The notes below the pieces were generated by a model. That model ran no database searches, had not been told where the DNA came from, and saw nothing but the letters and a program-made list of their open reading frames with translations. 11,830 bases of DNA from Paenibacillus_AA sp045062745 (lineage in GTDB: Bacteria > Bacillota > Bacilli > Paenibacillales > NBRC-103111), in the NCBI RefSeq assembly GCF_045062745.1, contig NZ_JBJGED010000058.1, forward strand, positions 1 through 11,830, in the 5' to 3' direction. The stretch's first letter is position 1, and each line of letters opens with the position of its first letter. Shown here one piece after another: positions 7,453-11,830 of this stretch. A program made the translations under genes and the position numbers.

Positions 7453-7534
7453 TGGCAACTGGAAGAGGCAGGAGATCTACCTGTTAAGATAAAGTAAGGA
7501 AAATTCATACATTATTAATCTCGTTCCTTATACT

Positions 7535-7556
7535 TTGTAAACGATTATCCCGTTTA
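7535..7556 (+). promoter_or_regulatory. Inverted repeat with cre-like half, upstream of the GGDEF-EAL gene
   Basis: TAAACG (7538-7543) and CGTTTA (7551-7556) form a perfect inverted repeat with a 7-bp spacer, 83 bp before the GGDEF-EAL start. The overlapping TTGTAAACGATTATC matches the CcpA cre consensus WTGNAANCGNWNNCW except at its last two defined positions. It could be a CcpA site or the operator of another dimeric regulator. No strong promoter is obvious beside it. Confidence 0.35.
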
Positions 7557-7638
7557 ATAGAGTCAAGTTGAGCGTGTACGGAATAGTAAGACGAGCAAGG
7601 GACTCTGTTCTCAACAGAAATGCAGGAACGGGGGATGT

Positions 7639-9021
7639 ATGATGTGGACTAGCGGCGGGATGCCGGTGAAGGCTGAGAAGTGTCAAACGCCCATCGCAAC
7701 GCCGGATCGATTGACGGGGCTGCCGGACCGCGGCTTTTTCATGCAGGTGTTGATACGAAAAGTATCGGAATCGGTCCTTCAAAACACCGGATTGGGCGTC
7801 TTTGTCGTCGCGTTGGATCAATTCCGGATGTTGAACATCACGCAAGGGCATGAGGCCGCGGATCGCGCTTTGAAGACGGTGGCGGACCGGTTGAATAGCG
7901 CGCTTTGCGCCCATGTCGACGGGGCTGCGCTGGCCCGGGTAGGGGGCGACGAGTTCGGCGCCGTCCTGCCCTGCCGGACGAAGGAGACGGTCATGCAGCT
8001 GGCGGACCGGCTGCTGGAGCTGATCCGGGAGCCGATTCTCGTCGGCTCCCGGGTGATCCGCGTCGCCGCCAGCATCGGCATCAGTTGCGCTGTCGGGCGC
8101 GTCGGGCCGGAGCTCTCGGCCGACTCGATGTGGCGCGATGCGAGCCTCGCGATAGACGAGGCCAAGAAGGCCGGCGGCAATCAGGCGCGCCTCTATAACG
8201 GAGACGGGGCCGGCCGCCTGCAGCGCCGGGCGCAGCTGGGGAGCCGTCTCGCGGCGGCGATCGCTAGGCAGGAGCTGACATTGGAGTATCAGCCGCAGGT
8301 CGACCTGGCGACGAGGCGCATTACCGGGCTCGAGTGTCTGCTCCGCTGGAACAGCCGGGAGCTCGGCTATATCGCCCCGTATGAGTTCGTTCCAATCGCG
8401 GAGGAGACAGGGCTCATCGTGGAGCTAGGCGATTGGGTACTGCGCGAGGCATGCCGCCAGAGCCGCGAATGGGCTGATCGGTACGGTCTGCAGCTGCCGG
8501 TGTCCGTCAACGTATCATCGCGTCAATTCCAGGAGCGGGGGCTGCCCGAGCGGATCGAATCGATCTTGCGCGACACCGGCTTGACGCCGGACGGGCTCGA
8601 GCTCGAGCTGACCGAGAGCTTGACGCTGACGCAGCAGGCGGCGGCGTCTCTGCAGCGCCTGAAGCGGATCGGGATCCGGATTGCTCTGGACGACTTCGGT
8701 ACCGGGTACAGCTCGCTCAGTTATTTGCAGAAGCTGCCCATCGACATTCTCAAGATTGACCAATCGTTCATTCGGGAGATGACCGACAGCCCGGTTAACC
8801 TGGCGATCGTGCAGACGATTGTCGCGCTGGCCCAGCACCTGAAGCTGCGCGTTGTTGCCGAGGGCGTCGAGAGCCTGGAGTCGGCCCGTCTGCTTCAGGG
8901 CATGCGCTGCCATGCCGCGCAAGGCTACTACTTCAGCCAGCCGGTAGCGGCGGAACGGGTGGCCGGCCTCGTACGCGACTGGGCGCTATGCCCGATTGAG
9001 GAGACGAACGACAACAAATAA
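7639..9021 (+). CDS. GGDEF-EAL cyclic di-GMP protein, probably a phosphodiesterase
   Basis: A soluble 460-aa protein with a GGDEF domain (about 20-190) and an EAL domain (about 195-450), and no sensor domain or membrane segment. The EAL half looks active: E232 (motif reads ECL, not EAL), N291, E326 (LTES), D351-D352 in DDFGTGYSS, K372, E408 and Q428 are all present. The GGDEF half keeps the signature (102-106) and the nucleotide-base residues N66 and D75. However, the metal-binding Asp at the start of the usual DxDxFK motif is Ala58 (VALDQFR), and the RxxD inhibitory site is absent (HVDGAA). So diguanylate cyclase activity is doubtful; a GTP-binding regulatory role, as known for some GGDEF-EAL hydrolases, is plausible. 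The start is ATG-ATG at 7639/7642 behind GGAACGGGGG. It lies 186 bp after the hybrid kinase in the same direction, but with its own candidate operator. Confidence 0.93.
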   Translation: MMWTSGGMPVKAEKCQTPIATPDRLTGLPDRGFFMQVLIRKVSESVLQNTGLGVFVVALDQFRMLNITQGHEAADRALKTVADRLNSALCAHVDGAALARVGGDEFGAVLPCRTKETVMQLADRLLELIREPILVGSRVIRVAASIGISCAVGRVGPELSADSMWRDASLAIDEAKKAGGNQARLYNGDGAGRLQRRAQLGSRLAAAIARQELTLEYQPQVDLATRRITGLECLLRWNSRELGYIAPYEFVPIAEETGLIVELGDWVLREACRQSREWADRYGLQLPVSVNVSSRQFQERGLPERIESILRDTGLTPDGLELELTESLTLTQQAAASLQRLKRIGIRIALDDFGTGYSSLSYLQKLPIDILKIDQSFIREMTDSPVNLAIVQTIVALAQHLKLRVVAEGVESLESARLLQGMRCHAAQGYYFSQPVAAERVAGLVRDWALCPIEETNDNK

Positions 9022-9109
9022 AGGATTTCGTCGGATCTTGGCGAATACAATATTTTCATAGGCATGGAGTAGCATGCATCAGGTGGAATTCGCGTGTATT
9101 TTCTACCTT

Positions 9110-9168
9110 TAGTCCTGCATGGATCGTGGGTCAGGCTAGATTAGAGAAAGGGCGAGCATCTCTCGTCC
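9110..9168 (+). other. Leader hairpins upstream of the grpB-like gene
   Basis: The 169-bp gap between the GGDEF-EAL gene and the grpB-like gene holds two stems. TAGTCCTG (9110-9117) pairs with CAGGCTA (9132-9138) with one bulged T. GGGCGAG (9150-9156) pairs with CTCGTCC (9162-9168) around a 5-nt loop with one G-T pair. The second stem ends about 8 nt before the Shine-Dalgarno AAAGAGGGG. Neither has a T-tract. An isolated TACAAT at 9046-9051 could be a -10, but no -35 goes with it. Confidence 0.3.
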
Positions 9169-9190
9169 TAGTAGAAAGAGGGGTATGTTG

Positions 9191-9715
9191 GTGAGTGACG
9201 AAGTCGTCCTAAGCGAGTACAATCATACTTGGCCGATGGACTATCTCCGCGAGCTGCAAGCCATAGCGAAGCTGCTTCCTCTGGAGGAGATTGTCGATAT
9301 CCAGCATATCGGCAGCACGGCCGTGCCGGGGCTCGCGGCCAAGCCGATCATCGACATCCTCGTGGGCTTTCGTTCGTTCGCCTTCGCCGAGACGCAAGTT
9401 CATGCGCTAGACGCCCTACATTACGAGTACGTCGAGTCGCTCAGTGTACCGGGCGGGCGATTGTTTCTGAAGATGGAGCCGCGCATCCGGCATATTCACT
9501 TCGTGGAGTATGGGACGGAGCATTGGGAGCTGCCGATCCGGTTCCGGAATTACATCCGGGTGCACCGGGAAGACCGACTGGCCTACGAAGCGCTCAAGCG
9601 GCGCAATGCGGAGCAGTTCCGGCATCATCGGGCCGGCTATACGCAGGCGAAGACGGCGTTCGTGCTGGGCGTGCTGGAGAAGGCGGCCTTGGCCGAGCAG
9701 CCCCCTTCCGAGTGA
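9191..9715 (+). CDS. GrpB family protein (UPF0157, nucleotidyltransferase fold)
   Basis: A 174-aa cytosolic protein of the GrpB/UPF0157 family, which belongs to the nucleotidyltransferase superfamily; the physiological role is not established. The defining motif HIGSTAVPGL (39-48 from the GTG start), followed by AKPIIDI, supplies the Gly-Ser and Asp of the fold. The rest (RHIHFVEYGTEHW, FRNYIRVHREDRLAYEALK) matches the family throughout. Start: ATG at 9185 sits only one base after the AGAGGGG ribosome binding site, while the GTG at 9191 has it at seven bases, so GTG is preferred; the ATG would add two residues. Its stop overlaps the start of the next gene, so it begins a probable three-gene unit. 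Confidence 0.9.
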   Translation: MSDEVVLSEYNHTWPMDYLRELQAIAKLLPLEEIVDIQHIGSTAVPGLAAKPIIDILVGFRSFAFAETQVHALDALHYEYVESLSVPGGRLFLKMEPRIRHIHFVEYGTEHWELPIRFRNYIRVHREDRLAYEALKRRNAEQFRHHRAGYTQAKTAFVLGVLEKAALAEQPPSE

Positions 9716-9948
9716 AATATATCGAGGCCGGGATTGGCAACCGCTGGTGGATCCGGACCGAGACGGAGCTGGAGGACGGGACGGAGGTCGAGGAGCCGGG
9801 GCTCGTGGGCCCGATCCGGGTGCGCTCGGTGTATGTCCGGTGTTGGGTCGGCCGCACGGTCGTCCTGTGGGATTCGAAGGATGGCTGGAAAAAAGTCCGG
9901 AAGTCGCGGCGCGCTTGGAAATTCCTCCTTGGTGTTGTAAGCTGGTGA
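9712..9948 (+). CDS. Small DUF3977-like protein
   Basis: A 78-aa protein beginning MKYIEAGIGNRWWIRTETEL (GTG start read as Met), continuing through VGPIRVRSVYVRCWVG and TVVLWDSKDGWKK and ending FLLGVVSW. From memory this resembles the small DUF3977 family of Bacillales, whose function is unknown; the family call is moderately sure. It is Trp- and Arg-rich with alternating hydrophobic residues, consistent with a small beta-sheet protein, and basic near the C terminus. The GTG at 9712 overlaps the TGA of the grpB-like gene as GTGA and has no ribosome binding site, so translation is probably coupled. Its own end overlaps the run of AGGAGG that serves the following gene. Confidence 0.75.
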   Translation: MKYIEAGIGNRWWIRTETELEDGTEVEEPGLVGPIRVRSVYVRCWVGRTVVLWDSKDGWKKVRKSRRAWKFLLGVVSW

Positions 9949-9967
9949 GGAGGAGGAGGATGCATCT

Positions 9968-10354
9968 ATGAGCGAACGAACGCGCGTTTCGACCGGCTCG
10001 CCCTGGGAGCCGGTCGTCGGCTATTGCCGGGCTATCCGAGTGGGGGCGATCGTCGAGGTCGCCGGGACTACGGCGATGAAGGACGGCCAGCCGGTGTTTC
10101 CGGGGGATGCGTATGCGCAGACCCGATATGTGTTGCAGCTGATTGAAGGGGCCTTAGGCGAATTGGGGGCTTCAATGAACGATGTCGTGCGGACGCGCAT
10201 GTTTGTGACCGACATCTCTCAATGGGAGGCGATCGGAAAAGCGCACGGGGAGTTCTTCGCGGATGTGAGGCCGGTCGCTACGATGGTGGAAGTGAAGGCG
10301 CTCATCGATCCGGCGCTGCTCGTTGAGATTGAAGTGCAGGCGATCGTGGATTGA
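9968..10354 (+). CDS. RidA family protein (YjgF/YER057c/UK114 fold)
   Basis: A 128-aa cytosolic protein, expected to form trimers. The fold is supported by VEVAGTTAMKDGQPVFPGDAYAQ near the N terminus, LIEGALGELGASMNDVVRTRMFVTDI in the middle and EIEVQAIVD at the end. In E. coli RidA the reactive-enamine/imine deaminase Arg105 lies in PARSCVEV. The matching stretch here is PVATMVEV (102-109), so Arg is replaced by Ala104. It therefore belongs with Rid-family members lacking that residue and should not be called a 2-aminoacrylate deaminase. The ATG at 9968 is preceded by a very strong GAGGAGGAGGAGG run at 9947-9959. It is the last gene of the probable grpB/DUF3977/ridA-like unit and is convergent with the HAD gene. 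Confidence 0.88.
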   Translation: MSERTRVSTGSPWEPVVGYCRAIRVGAIVEVAGTTAMKDGQPVFPGDAYAQTRYVLQLIEGALGELGASMNDVVRTRMFVTDISQWEAIGKAHGEFFADVRPVATMVEVKALIDPALLVEIEVQAIVD

Positions 10355-10359
10355 GCGGA

Positions 10360-10400
10360 AATGTTGCGCGATGATGTAACATTGGGCCGGTTTTCGGCCC
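10360..10400 (+). terminator. Tandem hairpins after the RidA-like gene, candidate terminator
   Basis: Beginning six bases after the stop codon, AATGTTGCG (10360-10368) can pair with TGTAACATT (10375-10383), including two G-U pairs. It is followed directly by GGGCCG (10384-10389) and CGGCCC (10395-10400) around a GTTTT loop. The second is a perfect 6-bp GC stem, but the sequence after it is TTGCTGC rather than a T-tract. Termination is therefore plausible but not canonical. Confidence 0.4.
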
Positions 10401-10448
10401 TTGCTGCAATAATGAGCCCAAATGGCAACCTTGAACAAATTTACGCTG

Positions 10449-10628
10449 ACCGACCTGTAACACGATTTTTCCGGCTTATTTTCGCCAATCGCCCCTCTGA
10501 CCGACCCGTAACACGATTTCCGGCTTGTTCCCGCCAAACGCCCGCTTACCGACCCGTAACACGATTTTCTGGCTTATTTTCGCCAACTGCCCCGCATACC
10601 GACCCGTAACACGATTTTTCCGGCTTAT
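10449..10628. repeat. Tandem repeat, 3.6 copies of a 48-51 bp unit
   Basis: The core ACCGACCCGTAACACGATTT starts at 10449 (one C-to-T change), 10500, 10548 and 10598, giving periods of 51, 48 and 50 bp. Each core is followed by a similar CCGGCTTATTTTCGCCAA-like stretch and then about ten variable bases; the fourth copy stops after CGGCTTAT. The changing period breaks any reading frame on either strand, so the unit is not coding. It fills much of the 323-bp gap between the convergent RidA-like and HAD genes. Confidence 0.9.
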
Positions 10629-10677
10629 AATGATAAGTGGCAGGTGCGGATCGAAATAGCAGGCCGGGCGAGCTTAC

Positions 10678-11529
10678 TCACTTCGCGGCGAGCAAGCCGC
10701 GGATGAACGCCGCGACGCCGTCGCGATTGTGGTGCGGCGCGACGTGGTCCGCCGCCTCGAGCACCGCCGGCGGCGCCTGCTCCATCGCCACGCCGAGCCC
10801 GGCCCAGCGCAGCATGGCGATGTCGTTCGTGTCGTCGCCGAAGGCGGCGACCTCTGCAGCCGTGACGCCCAAGCGGCGGCACACGGCCGACAGGCCGGCG
10901 GCTTTGTCCACGCCGGCCGGATGCACGTCGATCCGGTCGATGCGCGCCGGATCGCGGCTATAGGCGGCCAGCGCGAAGCGCGGGTCCGCCGCCAATCGGT
11001 CGAACGGCCCGCGCAAACAGCGCGCCGTTCGGCCTCTCTCAAGAGCGCCCGCGTCCGCAGCCGACTTGCCGGCCGCGTCCTCGAGCAGCACCTTCAGCCA
11101 TTCGAAGCCCGAATGGCCGCTCTCCGCCAGCTCTCCGCCGGGCAACCAATCGTACACCCCTTCCACGCAATACGCCCGGTAGCCGAGCTCATGCTCCAGC
11201 GCGAACCGGTGCAGCCACTCGCGCTCCGGTTGTGGCAGCGAGGAGCGGTGCAGCAGTTCCCCCTCCGGCAGCCATACCTCGCAGCCGTTCGAGGTGACGA
11301 TCGGGGCGATCAGTTGAAGCTCCCGGGCGAACGGCAGCACCTTCGAAATATGACGGCCGGTCACTAGCGTGATCTCCAGTCCGCTTCGCCGTGCCTCGTC
11401 CAGCGCCCTCCGGTTCTCCAGCGACAGATGCCCCCGCTGATTGAGAAGCGTTCCGTCCAAATCGAAAGCCAGCAGCTTCAACCCGTTTGTCGCATTCCGC
11501 CCTTCCAGATCAGCCCACTCCGCAGTCAT
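10678..11529 (-). CDS. Cof-type HAD-superfamily phosphatase
   Basis: A 283-aa cytosolic phosphohydrolase of the Cof/YidA-like branch (HAD-IIB), which usually dephosphorylates small phosphorylated metabolites such as sugar phosphates or FMN; the substrate here cannot be told. Motif I is D23-L-D25-G-T (nucleophile D23, acid/base D25), motif II T57 in VTGR, motif III K209 in HPAGVDKAAG, and motif IV GDDTND (231-236). SNG at 80-82 precedes the type IIB cap (about 85-195). The length is normal. The cap is unusually rich in Ala and Arg and the coding DNA there is very GC-rich. ATG at 11529 has GGGAGG seven bases upstream. It is transcribed alone toward the repeat region, with a TATAAT at 11567-11562. 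Confidence 0.9.
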   Translation of the reverse strand: MTAEWADLEGRNATNGLKLLAFDLDGTLLNQRGHLSLENRRALDEARRSGLEITLVTGRHISKVLPFARELQLIAPIVTSNGCEVWLPEGELLHRSSLPQPEREWLHRFALEHELGYRAYCVEGVYDWLPGGELAESGHSGFEWLKVLLEDAAGKSAADAGALERGRTARCLRGPFDRLAADPRFALAAYSRDPARIDRIDVHPAGVDKAAGLSAVCRRLGVTAAEVAAFGDDTNDIAMLRWAGLGVAMEQAPPAVLEAADHVAPHHNRDGVAAFIRGLLAAK

Positions 11530-11561
11530 CGTCCAACCTCCCGCTTAACTCTTCTTCCTCC

Positions 11562-11567
11562 ATTATA
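11562..11567 (-). promoter_or_regulatory. -10 element of the HAD phosphatase gene
   Basis: A perfect TATAAT on the minus strand, 32 nt upstream of the ATG at 11529. No good -35 is found at 16-18 bp (CCATTT or similar), so promoter strength is uncertain. Confidence 0.4.
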
Positions 11568-11655
11568 AGACATCCTTCAAGGAAAATGGGAATCCAAACC
11601 CGCGGTTCCGCCTTGTCCCGATCCACATTGTTAGGAGAAGTTTACAAATAAGCAG

Positions 11656-11814
11656 GTCAAGTTGACTATTACCGTGAATTTTCGGGCGAATCTGCGCAAT
11701 AGTAAGGCTATCTTCGGTTAATAGCAAAGTCGACTTTGTTAATTGTAAGGTTAGCCGTTACTACTTAGGTTCCCTTTTCAAACTCCATAATATTGGTTAA
11801 TAATTCCTAACCAA
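11656..11814. repeat. Intergenic cluster of short perfect inverted repeats
   Basis: No gene is visible from 11530 to the right edge. The region contains GTCAAGTTGAC (11656-11666, odd palindrome), GCTAT/ATAGC (11707-11711 and 11721-11725), CAAAGTCGACTTTG (11725-11738, perfect 14-bp palindrome) and TTGGTTA/TAACCAA (11793-11799 and 11808-11814, 8-bp spacer). The last is flanked by CCAT (11785-11788) and ATGG (11818-11821). GGTTAATA occurs at 11716 and 11795. These could be operators for the HAD gene or a gene beyond the edge, or parts of a degenerate interspersed repeat. Confidence 0.55.
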
Positions 11815-11830
11815 ACCATGGAGCGATGGG

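Noticed and set aside
9022..9190. c-di-GMP riboswitch in one of the intergenic gaps next to the c-di-GMP genes
   Set aside because: I looked in 9022-9190, 7453-7638 and 3964-4140 for the conserved loops of class I c-di-GMP aptamers and found neither the core bases nor a long three-way junction, only small hairpins.
10172..10537. Minus-strand frame of 121 codons covering the tandem repeat and the end of the RidA-like gene
   Set aside because: The repeat period is not a multiple of three and the frame runs antisense through a clear RidA-family gene, so its repeated KSCY.SV peptide is coincidental.
10449..10628. CRISPR array
   Set aside because: Similarity continues through most of each unit, including the would-be spacers, the period varies from 48 to 51, and no cas genes are nearby.
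10624..10637. Promoter formed by TATAAT at the end of the tandem repeat (plus strand)
   Set aside because: There is no -35 at the right distance and no plus-strand gene follows; the hexamer lies in a small CTTAT/ATAAG dyad pointing into the antisense of the HAD gene.

Overview
The window reads as chromosomal DNA from a GC-rich, spore-former-type Firmicute, most likely Paenibacillus or a close relative in the Paenibacillaceae. That is an inference from protein resemblance (DUF92, GrpB and a DUF3977-like protein), strong purine-rich ribosome binding sites, frequent GTG starts and the signalling architecture. No rRNA, tRNA, CRISPR array, transposase or phage gene was seen.

Layout. Positions 1-389 (-): 5' part of a membrane-anchored protein that runs off the left edge. 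612-2559 (-): a two-gene unit, an OmpR/PhoB-type response regulator followed by a GAF + HD-GYP c-di-GMP phosphodiesterase, closed by a hairpin at 549-590. 2873-3712 (+): a DUF92 membrane protein, transcribed divergently from the regulator. 3742-3963 (-): a small unrecognised gene. 4141-7452 (+): a very large BarA-like hybrid histidine kinase (5TM sensor, two PAS-like regions, kinase core, two receivers, Hpt). 7639-9021 (+): a soluble GGDEF-EAL protein. 9191-10354 (+): a compact run of grpB-like, DUF3977-like and RidA-like genes. 10355-10677: a convergent intergenic region with hairpins and four copies of a roughly 50-bp tandem repeat. 10678-11529 (-): a Cof-type HAD phosphatase. 11530-11830: intergenic DNA rich in short perfect palindromes.

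How the genes may work together. About 8.4 kb (612-9021) is dominated by signal transduction around cyclic di-GMP: two candidate c-di-GMP hydrolases of different folds (HD-GYP and EAL), a possibly crippled GGDEF domain, a phosphorelay kinase that ends in Hpt, and a DNA-binding regulator with no kinase in its own operon. A simple model is that the hybrid kinase passes phosphate through its Hpt domain to a regulator, possibly the one at 1846-2559, and so controls HD-GYP expression. This link is inferred from proximity only. The most sequence-specific observations are: an 11-bp-phased direct repeat directly upstream of the response regulator; loss of a metal-binding Asp in the GGDEF domain although the GGDEF signature is intact; loss of the catalytic Arg in the RidA-like protein; and two structured intergenic regions near the right end.
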